Shown: positions 9,002-18,392, counted from the stretch's first letter. The stretch is 64,000 bases of DNA from Haematospirillum jordaniae (GCF_001611975.1 NZ_CP014525.1:1294001-1358000); one strand, 5' to 3'. Translations and numbers: made by a program. The notes: a model not told the origin generated them from the sequence alone.

Positions 9002-10401
9002 GTTGCCTCTTCTCCTTCGGGTACGTCCTCGGACTCTTCTTCGGCCAGTTCTTGAACAATCCGGCGGAAGACTTCGCCCCGGTGCTCGAAGTTCCGGAAC
9101 TGGTCAAAGGATGCGCAGGCCGGGGAGAGTAGGACCACATCGCCGTGGTCTGCAATTTCGTCTGCACGTTCAACCGCGTTCTGCAGGTCAGAGCACTTGG
9201 TCCAAGGCACATCTTGCCCCAGCTCCTGTGCAAACAGGTCTTGCGCCTCTCCAATCAGAAAGGCATGGCGAATGCGTGGAAACAGCGGGCGCAGGACCTG
9301 GATGCCCCCTTCTTTTGCCTGTCCGCCGGCGATCCACAGGACCCGGTCGTAGCAGGCCAAGGCGCGGGCTGTGGCTTCGGCATTGGTCGCCTTGCTGTCA
9401 TTGATGAAAGGTACACCCTCTATGTCCTCGATCAGCTCCAGCCTGTGTGGAAGACCGGGGAAGGTGCGCAGTGCCTCTATGATAACGGGAACCGCAATAC
9501 CCCGTGCCCTGGCTGCGGCAAAAGCGCAGGCAATATTCTGTCCGTTGTGGATCCCCGGTAGGCGCTTCAGCGGACGCAGGTCACAGATTTCAACGGGCGT
9601 GCCTTCGCTGGCATCGAACAGGATGCCGTCGGCAACAAAGATACCACCGGTGACTGCCCGTCCTGTGCGTACGGGAATGACCTTATGCAGGGCGTGCCGT
9701 GATACTGTTTCGTACATGCGGGCGCTGTCGGGATCATCAACGCCGATAATGCTGGTGGCATGGGCGGGCTGATCAGCAAAGACCCTTGTCTTGGCGCGGA
9801 TGTAACCATCCATGTTGCCATGGCGATCTAGGTGATCGGGGCTGATATTCAGCCACACGGCTACGTTTGCCTTCAGATGAGGCATCAGCTCCAGCTGATA
9901 GCTTGACAGTTCCAGGACGTAGGTTCCCCGCCAGTCCATGTCTGGTAGCTCCATCGCTGGAACCCCGATGTTGCCACCAACAGAAACGGGAAGCCCAGCC
10001 TGTTCCAAGATATGACCAATCAGGGCTGTGGTTGTGGATTTTCCGTTTGTACCGGTGATGGCAATGACAAAGGCGTCTGTTTGTGCTTCACACAAAAGAT
10101 CAACATCACACACCAAGGGAATGCCCATCCGCCGTGCCAGCAGTGCCGCCGGGTGGGGAGAGGGCAGGGTACTCGGGATACCCGGACTCCAGATAACGGA
10201 TTTCAGGCCAACCCAGTTTTTCTCTGATGGCTCGGCAATGGAAATCCCCATGCGTGCGGCTTTGTTGCGGGATTCGGGGTTGTCATCCCACGCCAGCACC
10301 GTTGCTCCGACAGCCTGTAGAGCACGCGCCGCTGACAGCCCGGACTTGCCCAGTCCCAGGATGGCGACGCGACTTTTCAGGTAATGCAGCGCTGGGTGCA
10401 T
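8998..10401 (-). CDS. murD: UDP-N-acetylmuramoylalanine--D-glutamate ligase MurD
   Basis: Second Mur ligase; adds D-Glu to UDP-MurNAc-L-Ala. The 467 residues open with a Rossmann segment VAILGLGKSGLSAARAL, carry the P-loop ITGTNGKSTTTALIGH near residue 115, the LNISPDHLDRHGNMDGY block with the Mg-binding His, and FINDSKATNAEAT. The acidic C-terminal tail (EESEDVPEGEEAT) is extra. It starts 12 bp after the mraY stop. Confidence 0.97.
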   Translation of the reverse strand: MHPALHYLKSRVAILGLGKSGLSAARALQAVGATVLAWDDNPESRNKAARMGISIAEPSEKNWVGLKSVIWSPGIPSTLPSPHPAALLARRMGIPLVCDVDLLCEAQTDAFVIAITGTNGKSTTTALIGHILEQAGLPVSVGGNIGVPAMELPDMDWRGTYVLELSSYQLELMPHLKANVAVWLNISPDHLDRHGNMDGYIRAKTRVFADQPAHATSIIGVDDPDSARMYETVSRHALHKVIPVRTGRAVTGGIFVADGILFDASEGTPVEICDLRPLKRLPGIHNGQNIACAFAAARARGIAVPVIIEALRTFPGLPHRLELIEDIEGVPFINDSKATNAEATARALACYDRVLWIAGGQAKEGGIQVLRPLFPRIRHAFLIGEAQDLFAQELGQDVPWTKCSDLQNAVERADEIADHGDVVLLSPACASFDQFRNFEHRGEVFRRIVQELAEEESEDVPEGEEAT

Positions 10402-10413
10402 TCGCGGGCTTCC

Positions 10414-11499
10414 TTATCTCAGTTTGAGGGTAGACAGGCCCAGAATGGCCAGAATAGTGGCAATAATCCAGAACCGGACCACGATGGTTGGCTCGGCCCA
10501 GCCTTTTTTCTCGAAGTGATGGTGCAAGGGAGCCATCCGGAAGACCCGCTTTCCTGTCAGCTTGAAGCTGACAACCTGGACAATGACAGAAACGGTTTCC
10601 AGCACAAACAGCCCCCCCACCAGGGCGAGGACAATCTCATGGCGGGTCACAACGGCCACGCTGCCAAGTGCGCCACCAAGGGCTAGGGACCCGGTATCAC
10701 CCATGAAAACCATTGCGGGCGGTGCATTGAACCACAGGAACCCCAGGCACGCACCGATAAGGGCGGCCAGAAAGACCGATAGTTCGCCTGATCCGGGAAT
10801 GTGCTGGATCCCCAGATAGGTTGCGTACAGGTTTGATCCCACGAAATAGGCGATCAGCGCAAAGACACCGGCGGCTATCATGACCGGGACCGTTGCCAGC
10901 CCATCCAGCCCGTCGGTCAGGTTAACGGCATTTGACGAGCCGACAATGACAACCATGCCGAAAGGAAGATAGAACCAGCCCATCTGGATCAGCACGTTCT
11001 TGAAGAACGGAATGGTCAGCGCCGATGCAATGGATGGATCTGTGATCGACATGATCCACCATGTGGCTACCCCGCCGACAGCACACTGTGCGACCAGCTT
11101 TATCTTGCCCGGAACGCCTTTTGTATTTCGCTTGGTGACTTTCAGAAGGTCGTCGATCATGCCAACCAAGCCATAGCCGATGGTGACCAGCAGGACAGCC
11201 CAGACATAGGAATTGGCCAGATCCGCCCATAGCAGGGTAGAGACCGTGCATCCCAGCAGGATCATCATCCCGCCCATGGTCGGCGTTCCTTTTTTGGTCA
11301 GCAGATGACTTTCCGGTCCCAGCTCCCTGATCGGTTGTCCTTGCTTCTGTTTGTGCTTCAGCCAGCGGATGATAGCCGGCCCGAAGACAAAGGCCACCAG
11401 CAGGGCTGTCAACACAGCACCCCCGGCCCGGAAGGTAAGATACCGGAACAGGTTGAGGATGCTGAGATCGCCGGACAGCTGGGATAGATAATAGAGCAT
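10414..11499 (-). CDS. mraY: Phospho-MurNAc-pentapeptide transferase MraY
   Basis: Integral membrane enzyme that makes lipid I from UDP-MurNAc-pentapeptide and undecaprenyl phosphate. The 361 residues show ten likely membrane helices, the catalytic Asp pair in GMIDDLLKVTKRNTKG, NAVNLTDGLDGLAT, and the MAPLHHHFEKKGW loop. It lies 56 bp after murF in the wall cluster. Confidence 0.98.
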   Translation of the reverse strand: MLYYLSQLSGDLSILNLFRYLTFRAGGAVLTALLVAFVFGPAIIRWLKHKQKQGQPIRELGPESHLLTKKGTPTMGGMMILLGCTVSTLLWADLANSYVWAVLLVTIGYGLVGMIDDLLKVTKRNTKGVPGKIKLVAQCAVGGVATWWIMSITDPSIASALTIPFFKNVLIQMGWFYLPFGMVVIVGSSNAVNLTDGLDGLATVPVMIAAGVFALIAYFVGSNLYATYLGIQHIPGSGELSVFLAALIGACLGFLWFNAPPAMVFMGDTGSLALGGALGSVAVVTRHEIVLALVGGLFVLETVSVIVQVVSFKLTGKRVFRMAPLHHHFEKKGWAEPTIVVRFWIIATILAILGLSTLKLR

Positions 11500-11555
11500 C
11501 GTGTGGTCTTCTTGTGGTCCTTGGGTAGCAAGAGGAAACGGGTGGGGGCTTCCGG

Positions 11556-12965
11556 TCAGGTCGCCTCGCTTACACTGTCGGTCATGGCTTCCAGGAAGGA
11601 GACAAGATGCCCCATCCGGGTGCTGAATGATCCCTTGACCATCAGAACGTCGCCATTTTTCAGGGCCGGGGCAAGCAACGACGCCAGTGTGGCACTGTCA
11701 ACGGCGTGGGCAGCCTTGATCGCGGGGGGAAGGGCTTCATGCAGGTTCATCATCAGGGGTCCAGCGGTATACACCTGCTCTATCCCCAGTGCCACAATTT
11801 CCTTTGCTAGGGCGGCGTGCCGTTCCGGACCGGTTGGTCCCAGTTCGCGCATGTCCCCCAGTGCGGCAATGCGTCGTCCGCCTGGCCCGGGTCTTGCAAC
11901 GGCAAGAGCATCAAGAGCGGCACGGACCGATGCCGGATTGGCGTTGTAGCTTTCATCGATCAGCGTGATACACCCACGCCGATCGGGCAGGGGGATGATC
12001 CGGGTTTGGCCCCGTCCCTGTGAGGGGACCAGCGTTGCCAATGTGCGTGCGGCCTGTGTCGTATCCAGCCCCAGCGCATGGACAACGGCAAGAGCGGCCA
12101 AGCTGTTGCGGGCCCAGTGTGCGCCCGGTGCCCCGATGGTGTAACTCAGTCCTTCCCGGTCAAGCCGTACAGAGACCTCGGTCTGCTCTGCCCCGATCAC
12201 CAGGTCCAGAAGTCGCACGTCAGCCTCGCCGTGTTGTCCGAAGGTCAGGATGTTCAGGTTCAGATCCCGTGCCCGTGTTTCCAGGCGTTCGTAGAATGGA
12301 TTGTCGCGGGGCAGGATGGCTGTGCCACCAGTCTGGACGCCTTCCAGAATTTCGGCCTTGGCATCAGCGATTTCAGAGACATCACGGAAGAATTCCAGAT
12401 GTGCATCCGAGACCCAGGTGATCACGGCAATATCGGGCCGGGCGAGGGCTGTCAGGGTGCGGAGTTCGCCGGCATGGTTCATCCCCATCTCGACGACGCT
12501 GTAGCGTGCATCGGCAGGCGTTCGTGCCAAGGTAACCGGCACACCCCAGTGGTTGTTGAAACTCCCGAAGGCGGCATGCGTGGGACCGAAATTGCCCAGG
12601 ATGTGCGCCAGCATGTCTTTGGTTGATGTTTTGCCGACACTGCCTGTCACGCCGATCACGCGGCCACCAAAACGGTTCCGTGCTTCCCGCCCCAAGGCAT
12701 GCAGGGCCGTAAAGGTATCGGAGACAATGACCAACTGGTCCGGATTGACATCGGGTACCGTTTTGTGGACTAGGGCGCCGGCCGCACCGGATTCAAGAGC
12801 CTGTTTTACCCAGTCATGTCCGTCAGAATTGGGGCCTTTCAGGGCGATGAACAGATCGCCGGGTGCTGTTGTCCGGCTGTCAATGGACAGTCCGGTCACC
12901 GGGAACGTTCCGCTGCCCTTGCCGTCGGTGGCCTTGGAAATGTCCGATGATGTCCATAGGGTCAT
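11556..12965 (-). CDS. murF: MurF, D-Ala-D-Ala adding enzyme
   Basis: Fourth Mur ligase; attaches D-Ala-D-Ala to the UDP-MurNAc-tripeptide. The 469 residues include the P-loop GVTGSVGKTSTKDML near residue 108, AFGSFNNHWGVP, and IDESYNANPASVRAALD. The N-terminal half shows the DSRTTAPGDLFIALKG substrate-domain signature shared with MurE. The start overlaps the murE stop as ATGA. Confidence 0.97.
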   Translation of the reverse strand: MTLWTSSDISKATDGKGSGTFPVTGLSIDSRTTAPGDLFIALKGPNSDGHDWVKQALESGAAGALVHKTVPDVNPDQLVIVSDTFTALHALGREARNRFGGRVIGVTGSVGKTSTKDMLAHILGNFGPTHAAFGSFNNHWGVPVTLARTPADARYSVVEMGMNHAGELRTLTALARPDIAVITWVSDAHLEFFRDVSEIADAKAEILEGVQTGGTAILPRDNPFYERLETRARDLNLNILTFGQHGEADVRLLDLVIGAEQTEVSVRLDREGLSYTIGAPGAHWARNSLAALAVVHALGLDTTQAARTLATLVPSQGRGQTRIIPLPDRRGCITLIDESYNANPASVRAALDALAVARPGPGGRRIAALGDMRELGPTGPERHAALAKEIVALGIEQVYTAGPLMMNLHEALPPAIKAAHAVDSATLASLLAPALKNGDVLMVKGSFSTRMGHLVSFLEAMTDSVSEAT

Positions 12966-14443
12966 GGTGCCATCTCCTGTAGCATGCGGGCTTTCAGGGC
13001 TTCACGGGCGACGTGGCGGTCATCAAAGGGAAGTGTGATTGTGCCGATGGTTTGCCCGCTTTCATGCCCCTTGCCTGCCAGCAGCAGTACGTCGCCCGCA
13101 CGCAGCATGGCAATGCCGGTGCGGATTGCTTCGCCACGATCACCGATTTCAACAGCGTCCGGGCACCCGGTTCGTGCGGCAGCCCGGATGGTGGCCGGGT
13201 CTTCGGTGCGTGGGTTATCATCTGTCAGGATGACATCATCGGCCAAGCGATGGACGATCTCGCCCATCAGGGGGCGTTTGCCGGGGTCACGGTCACCACC
13301 GCATCCGAACAGAACGATCAATCTCCCTTGTGTGTGGGGCCTCAGAGCCAGTATGGCCTGTTCTAGGGAATCTGGTGTGTGGGCGTAGTCCACATATACA
13401 GTGGCTGTATCAGCACAGCTGCCGACATATTCCAGCCGTCCCGGCACCCCGGTCAGGCGGGGGAGTGTAGCCACCGCTGCTGCCGGTGTGATGGAGCGAT
13501 CGCAGGCCAAGACCAACCCAAGTGCAGCAAGACTATTCATCGCTTGGAAATGCCCGGTCAGAGGCAGGTCAACATCCATCCTGTTACCCAGCACATCCAG
13601 TGACAGGGCTTGTCCGCGTGGACTGGCCCGGTTTTCAAGCAAGCGGATTTCATGCCCGTTTCTGCCATAACTCCAGACTCTGCGTCCGGCGTTACGGGTT
13701 GCGGCATCTAGGGCACCAAATTCCGGACTGTCTGCATTCAGGACGGCAATGCCACCCGGTTCCAGCACGTCTGTAAACAAGCGTGTCTTTGCGGCCCGGT
13801 AGGCTTCCATCGATCCGTGATAGTCCAGATGGTCGCGTGACAGGTTGGTAAAGGCGGCGACCTTGAGTCGCACGGCATCCAGGCGGAACTGATCCAGCCC
13901 ATGGCTGGACGCTTCCAGGCACAGGAAGGAGCAGGATCGATCCGCCGCCATGGCCAGAAGGCAATGCAAGTTGACCGGGTCAGGGGTGGTCATGCCTTCT
14001 GTACAGTCAAAGTCGGGACCGGTCAGCCCCAGCGTACCCAAGCTGGCCGCTCTTCTGCCCATAAGGGCCATGATCTGGCGGAAAAAGACAGCCGTTGATG
14101 TCTTCCCGTTGGTTCCCGTGACAGCAGTTGTTGTTTCAGGCTGGCGTGCATAGAAGGCAGAGGCCAGCCGAGCCAGATCGCGCCGGGGGTTGCTGGTTCC
14201 AAGAACAGGAACGCGGGATGCTTCACGAGGTGTGGCGTGTGCGGCAAGAATCGCCACGGCCCCCCGTTGAAGAGCATCGGCAATAAAATCCTGCCCGTTG
14301 GACCGGGTTCCGGGCATGGCGGCAAACAGGAAACCATCTTTTACGAGCCGCGAGTCGGCCGTAATGCCAAGGATATCTGTCCGGCAAGCCTCTTCATCCG
14401 GTTTTTGTATGCCGGCTTTTTCTGCTAGGTCACCGAGCAACAT
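12962..14443 (-). CDS. murE: MurE, UDP-MurNAc-tripeptide ligase (meso-DAP type)
   Basis: Third Mur ligase. The 493 residues contain the P-loop AVTGTNGKTSTAVFF, the VDYAHTPDSLEQAI motif and VILTDDNPRTEDP. The DNPR motif is established as the signature for meso-diaminopimelate rather than lysine as substrate, so the wall is Gram-negative type. The ATG at 14443 has AGGAAGG about 5 nt upstream; the GTG at 14449 lies too close to that site. Its start overlaps the end of ftsI by 14 bp. Confidence 0.96.
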   Translation of the reverse strand: MLLGDLAEKAGIQKPDEEACRTDILGITADSRLVKDGFLFAAMPGTRSNGQDFIADALQRGAVAILAAHATPREASRVPVLGTSNPRRDLARLASAFYARQPETTTAVTGTNGKTSTAVFFRQIMALMGRRAASLGTLGLTGPDFDCTEGMTTPDPVNLHCLLAMAADRSCSFLCLEASSHGLDQFRLDAVRLKVAAFTNLSRDHLDYHGSMEAYRAAKTRLFTDVLEPGGIAVLNADSPEFGALDAATRNAGRRVWSYGRNGHEIRLLENRASPRGQALSLDVLGNRMDVDLPLTGHFQAMNSLAALGLVLACDRSITPAAAVATLPRLTGVPGRLEYVGSCADTATVYVDYAHTPDSLEQAILALRPHTQGRLIVLFGCGGDRDPGKRPLMGEIVHRLADDVILTDDNPRTEDPATIRAAARTGCPDAVEIGDRGEAIRTGIAMLRAGDVLLLAGKGHESGQTIGTITLPFDDRHVAREALKARMLQEMAP

Positions 14444-16244
14444 CAACACCTTCCTCTTCCACAGCCGCCGTTCTGGCCACCCGTGCTTGGGCAGCTTTCA
14501 TGGCCCTGACTTCAATCGGTTGGCCATTGACACGAGGCTGTATACCAAGAATGGGGCCAATTTCAGCAATGATCTCGCCGGCTGTTGGAACAACATTCCA
14601 CCCCGATGTTGCAAAGCCCCATGTGGACTTCAGTCCTTTTGGCTCGTCAAGGGTGACGACCAGCGCATAGCGTGGATCATCCATGGGAAAGGCGCCAGCA
14701 AAGCTGTTCATGTTGTTTTTACGGTTGTATCCACCGGATGCAGAGATCTTTTCTGCTGTCCCTCCCTTGCCACCGACCATATAGCCGGGAACTTCGGCCT
14801 TGCGGGCTGTGCCATCCGTAATGACGGTCCGCATCAATTTGCGCAGGGCCAGAGATGTTTCCGTGCGCAGGACTTTCTGCGGTTGCGGATCACCGGCATC
14901 GCGTGGCAGCAGGGTGGGTTGAACCATATAGCCACCATTGACCAAGGGAGCCAGCCCCCTGATCATGCTGATCGGCGTGACCGCAATGCCATGGCCGAAC
15001 GATATCGTCATGGTATTGATGTCCCGCCATGGCTGGGGGTACAGAGGGTGGCCCGTTTCAGGCAGTTCGATACGGGCCGCATCAAGAATGCCCAGCCTGC
15101 CAAGAAATTTCTTCTGGAATTCGGTTCCCAGCTGCATGGCCATACGGGCCGAACCGATATTGGACGAGCGGGTCAGGATTTCGGCGACATTCAGACGGCG
15201 GTTCTCGCGGTGTACATCGCGTATGGTAAAGCGTGCCACTTTCAGCGGATTGATCGTGTCGTAACTGTCCTGCAGGCGGATCTGACCAGATTCCAAGGCC
15301 ATGGCGGTGTTTAACAGCTTGAAGATGGAGCCCATTTCATAAACGCCCAGCGTCACCCGGTTGAAGCGGGCATTGGCATCAGAGGCCCCGAAGTTTTCAG
15401 GCTGGTAGTCAGGCAGTGAAACCAGCGACACGATTTCTCCGCTGCGTACGTCCATGATTACGGCACTTGCCGCTGTGGCGCTGAACTTTTCCATGTTACG
15501 CAACAGGGTATGGCGGACGGCATGCTGGACCCTAGCATCTACAGTCAGGCGCAGCGGGATGGAGGGGTTCTGGCGCAGGGCTTCGTTGAATGTCAGTTCT
15601 GTTCCGGCAATGCCGTTGTTGTCGGGGTCTGTGGCGCCAAGGACGTGGCTGAACAATGAACCCTGCAAATAGGCGCGCCGCTCGGCATTCTCGAAGAAGA
15701 GCCCCGGAATACCTTCGGAGTTGACGCTTTGCTGCTGGCGTGGCGTCAGGTTCCGGTCAAGATAGACAAAGCGCCGACCAGATGTCAGGCGGTTAAATAC
15801 GTCGTGTCGGTTCAGGTGAGGCAGAACAGCAACCAGTTTGTCTGCCGCCTCGGCCGGGTTGATCAGTTTCTGACTGTCGGCATACAGGTTGACGGTTGGC
15901 AGGTTTGTGGCAAGAAGAAGCCCGTTCCGGTCCACAATGTCTGCGCGTGTGTGCGTAATAACATCGGTTCTCGCCACGGCCCTGGCCCTGTGCGAGATTG
16001 AGTGGTCAACAGCCCCTAGGACCATGACGTCGAACAGCCGGACACTGATTCCGCAGAAAGCCAGAGCAAACAGGCTGGCTGTAACCAGCATGCGGACGCG
16101 CCCGGTTTCCAAGGCTTGTTTGACCTCTCCTTCCAGGACCACGTGGGTTCCCTTCCGGTCAACGCCGGCGGATGGAACAAGCTCTTCCCCCGGGTACAGA
16201 AAAGGTGCGGCCTTCCGACGATGCGGGAACAGGCGGGCCATCAT
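14430..16244 (-). CDS. ftsI: Septal peptidoglycan transpeptidase FtsI (PBP3), KTG box altered
   Basis: Class B penicillin-binding protein that cross-links septal peptidoglycan with FtsW. 604 residues: cytoplasmic tail to about 50, one membrane helix (about 51-75), pedestal domain, then the transpeptidase domain. The SxxK nucleophile motif is SIFK (306-309) and the SxN motif is SSN (360-362). The third motif, normally KTG or KSG, reads KGG (K493-G494-G495) within GGKGGTAEKIS. The reading frame is intact on both sides. Position after ftsL and before murE supports FtsI rather than another class B PBP. Confidence 0.95.
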   Translation of the reverse strand: MMARLFPHRRKAAPFLYPGEELVPSAGVDRKGTHVVLEGEVKQALETGRVRMLVTASLFALAFCGISVRLFDVMVLGAVDHSISHRARAVARTDVITHTRADIVDRNGLLLATNLPTVNLYADSQKLINPAEAADKLVAVLPHLNRHDVFNRLTSGRRFVYLDRNLTPRQQQSVNSEGIPGLFFENAERRAYLQGSLFSHVLGATDPDNNGIAGTELTFNEALRQNPSIPLRLTVDARVQHAVRHTLLRNMEKFSATAASAVIMDVRSGEIVSLVSLPDYQPENFGASDANARFNRVTLGVYEMGSIFKLLNTAMALESGQIRLQDSYDTINPLKVARFTIRDVHRENRRLNVAEILTRSSNIGSARMAMQLGTEFQKKFLGRLGILDAARIELPETGHPLYPQPWRDINTMTISFGHGIAVTPISMIRGLAPLVNGGYMVQPTLLPRDAGDPQPQKVLRTETSLALRKLMRTVITDGTARKAEVPGYMVGGKGGTAEKISASGGYNRKNNMNSFAGAFPMDDPRYALVVTLDEPKGLKSTWGFATSGWNVVPTAGEIIAEIGPILGIQPRVNGQPIEVRAMKAAQARVARTAAVEEEGVDVAR

Positions 16245-16245
16245 G

Positions 16246-16641
16246 CTATGGCTTCCCTGTTCTGGAGGAAGCCCGGGACCGTGGTGTATGCGATGGTGTC
16301 ACGTCCGGACTGGAATGGTTGGCCAGTGTCGGGGAGAAGGTCCCCTGATGTGCAGGGTTTTCAGGCTGCTGTAGCGGCAGGTCGGCAATCTGGGCCATGG
16401 CCTGTCCATCCAAGATACCAAGGCCCAGCAGGCGCGACGCAAGGTCCGCAATACGGGCCGGATCGTTCAGATAAGCCCATTCGGCAGACAAGACGCGAAT
16501 TTCGTTGTGTGTCTTGTGGATATCCCGGTTGAGTCCGGCCAGCCGGTCTTCTAGGTTCTGGACTTGGAATTTCATCAGAAACATGCCGACACTGACGGCC
16601 AGCACAAGAAAAACCCATAGTGCCGTGGTGCCGCGGATCAT
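16246..16641 (-). CDS. ftsL: Cell division protein FtsL
   Basis: Small bitopic divisome protein. The 131 residues start with a hydrophobic segment (about residues 8-24), followed by a coiled-coil stretch (FQVQNLEDRLAGLNRDI and onward) and AEWAYLNDPARIADLASR, the conserved block of alphaproteobacterial FtsL. The last 40 residues are Pro/Ser/Arg-rich and probably disordered. Identification rests on topology, this motif and its slot between rsmH and ftsI. The start overlaps the rsmH stop as ATGA. Confidence 0.92.
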   Translation of the reverse strand: MIRGTTALWVFLVLAVSVGMFLMKFQVQNLEDRLAGLNRDIHKTHNEIRVLSAEWAYLNDPARIADLASRLLGLGILDGQAMAQIADLPLQQPENPAHQGTFSPTLANHSSPDVTPSHTPRSRASSRTGKP

Positions 16642-17594
16642 GCTGCACCATCCTGTGACGGGCTATCGGTTCGGGTATCCACTCTCAGCTTTGCGGAGCG
16701 GGCCCGGGGATTCCGCTGTGCCTCGGCAGCCGAGCACTGTACGGCCTTGCGTCCTGACCCGACAAAGGTTGCGGGTGGGGGTGGTATTTCGCCTGGCAAC
16801 AACCGTGAGACACTTTTTGCAGAGCGTTCTGACAGGAAGGCTTTTACCTCGCGGTCTTCCAGGGAGTGAAAGGACACAATAGCCAGTCGTCCGCCGGGGG
16901 CCAGTATGGACTGCGCCCCTTCCAGACCGCGGCGCAGTTCACCGATTTCATCATTGACGAAGATGCGCAGTCCCTGAAATGTCCGCGTTGCCGGGTCTAT
17001 GGTATCCTTGCCCTTGTGCACGACAGAGCGGACAATCTCGGCCAGTTGGCGGGTTGTCTGCAGCGGGCCGTTGTGGCGTTCCCGCACAATGGCCCGTGCG
17101 ATGCGGCGCGACTGCCGCTCTTCGCCAAGGCGATACAGGATCGAGGCAATATCCTCTTCCTCAAAGGTATTGACCACGTCTGCAGCCGACAGACCGGCCT
17201 TTTCCATCCGCATGTCCAAGGGACCCTCGCGCATGAAAGAGAACCCTCGCCCCGGGGTGTCAATCTGCATGGATGAGACCCCGACATCCAAGGTGACGCC
17301 ATCGACAAGGCCAACGCCGGCTTGCTGCAGCAGAGAAGCCATGTCACCAAAACGACCGGGGAGGAACAGGAAGCGGCCGGGGTAGCGGGAGGCCAGAACC
17401 TCTGCGCGCGGTGCGGCTTCGGGGTCACGGTCGATGGCAACAACGCATGTATCGCTTGAAGCGTCCAGAATGGCTTGACTGTAACCACCGGCACCGAATG
17501 TGCCGTCAACATATGTACCGCCGCGTTGTACCTGCAAGCCATCCAGGACTTCGGTCAGCATAACTGGGATATGCAGGGCTGTTTCTGTTGTCAT
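16638..17594 (-). CDS. rsmH: 16S rRNA (cytosine1402-N4)-methyltransferase RsmH
   Basis: SAM-dependent methyltransferase (formerly MraW) acting on C1402 of 16S rRNA. The 318 residues begin HIPVMLTEVLDGLQVQ and carry the SAM site VDGTFGAGGYSQAIL, the block GVTLDVGVSSMQIDTPGRGFS, and LAIVSFHSLEDREVKAFL. It lies 3 bp after mraZ and overlaps ftsL by 4 bp. Confidence 0.98.
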   Translation of the reverse strand: MTTETALHIPVMLTEVLDGLQVQRGGTYVDGTFGAGGYSQAILDASSDTCVVAIDRDPEAAPRAEVLASRYPGRFLFLPGRFGDMASLLQQAGVGLVDGVTLDVGVSSMQIDTPGRGFSFMREGPLDMRMEKAGLSAADVVNTFEEEDIASILYRLGEERQSRRIARAIVRERHNGPLQTTRQLAEIVRSVVHKGKDTIDPATRTFQGLRIFVNDEIGELRRGLEGAQSILAPGGRLAIVSFHSLEDREVKAFLSERSAKSVSRLLPGEIPPPPATFVGSGRKAVQCSAAEAQRNPRARSAKLRVDTRTDSPSQDGAA

Positions 17595-17597
17595 GGT

Positions 17598-18053
17598 TCA
17601 GTCCCCGCTGCCAAGGTGCAGGGACGGGCGGCGTTCCGCTGCCCGGCGCCGGATTTCGGCTTCGGCCTTCTTCAGGGCGGATGGTTCCCAGATCTGGAAG
17701 GTGCGCCCCCGACCAACAAAAGCAGCCTCAGCCGACAGCCCCGCGTGTTCGAGTAAATCCTCGGGGACCATGATCCGGCCTTCGGTATCGAAGGCGAGCT
17801 GGCGTGCAGACGCAAAAACAAGCTGGGCCATTTCATCCTGTTCAGGTGAGAAAATATCCAGCCGATCCAAGCTGGAGGCAATTTTTTCAAGGCGATCCAT
17901 GCCCATGCCATCTAGGCAGGCTGTCGTGAAGGACGGGTAGCAGACAACACCGGCAAAACCTTGCCCTGTCAGGGACGATCGCCATAATGCCGGAACAGAC
18001 ACCCGTCCCTTCCGGTCAATCTTGTTGATGATCGTGGAAACGAAAAGCGACAT
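17598..18053 (-). CDS. mraZ: Transcriptional regulator MraZ
   Basis: AbrB-like DNA-binding protein that, in studied bacteria, represses its own division and wall operon. 151 residues with two SpoVT/AbrB-like half repeats: TIINKIDRKGRVSVPALWRSSL at the N-terminus and LAFDTEGRIMVPEDLLEHAGL in the second half. The ATG at 18053 gives the conserved MSLFVSTI start, with GGGAAG 3-8 nt upstream; an in-frame start 14 codons earlier adds an unconserved extension. It is the first gene of the cluster, and candidate binding repeats lie about 140 bp upstream. Confidence 0.96.
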   Translation of the reverse strand: MSLFVSTIINKIDRKGRVSVPALWRSSLTGQGFAGVVCYPSFTTACLDGMGMDRLEKIASSLDRLDIFSPEQDEMAQLVFASARQLAFDTEGRIMVPEDLLEHAGLSAEAAFVGRGRTFQIWEPSALKKAEAEIRRRAAERRPSLHLGSGD

Positions 18054-18190
18054 CGCTTCCCGGGCCTTCCCATGGTTTGGCGGTGTGACCAGCACCGCAG
18101 GTGTGTCAAGAGCAACGCTTTCCGCTTTGGATACACCCTGACCGACAGTGAAGCCGGTGGCCGGAGTCCGTTCTGGGCGGGAAGCAATTA

Positions 18191-18230
18191 TGGTATGTCA
18201 TGGTATGTCATGGGATCACATGGGTGTCAA
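18191..18230 (-). promoter_or_regulatory. mraZ: Candidate MraZ operator: four tandem 10-bp repeats
   Basis: On the + strand four decamers follow each other without gaps: TGGTATGTCA twice, TGGGATCACA, then TGGGTGTCAA. The pattern TGG(G/T)N plus 5 nt matches the spacing of known MraZ boxes (TGGGN repeated every 10 bp). Reading toward mraZ, a TTGACA hexamer (18225-18230) falls in the last repeat, so a promoter may overlap the boxes, although no good -10 is seen 17 bp further. A short palindrome GGTGTC-AAC-GACACC (18223-18237) overlaps the outer repeat. This site sits in the 339-bp gap between rnpB and mraZ (18054-18392), which otherwise holds only the possible rnpB terminator. Confidence 0.65.
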
Positions 18231-18272
18231 CGACACCTGCCCTGTGATGACGGGATTTGGCCGCCGGGGAAT

Positions 18273-18306
18273 AAAAGGTCGTATCCCGCATGGATGCTGA
18301 CCTTTT
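18273..18306 (-). terminator. Possible rho-independent terminator after rnpB
   Basis: On the - strand an 8-bp outer stem AAAAGGTC/GACCTTTT encloses a smaller ATCC/GGAT stem. The outer stem ends in a short T run. It lies about 90 bp downstream of rnpB and would separate it from mraZ transcription. The A/T-rich outer stem makes it a modest candidate. Confidence 0.45.
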
Positions 18307-18392
18307 TCGTGAGCGTACAGGTTTTTCTGCGATGCACTTTATCGCGTAAAAGTTTCTTTTTGTGGGATCTGCACCTGAATGGCAGGGAGGGA

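Noticed and set aside
14298..15314. 338-codon + strand frame opposite ftsI
   Set aside because: Shadow of the ftsI coding frame. Its composition is unlike a real protein and it has no ribosome site.
18191..18230. Tandem 10-bp repeats as a CRISPR or minisatellite
   Set aside because: Units are contiguous, lack spacers, and sit where MraZ boxes are expected.
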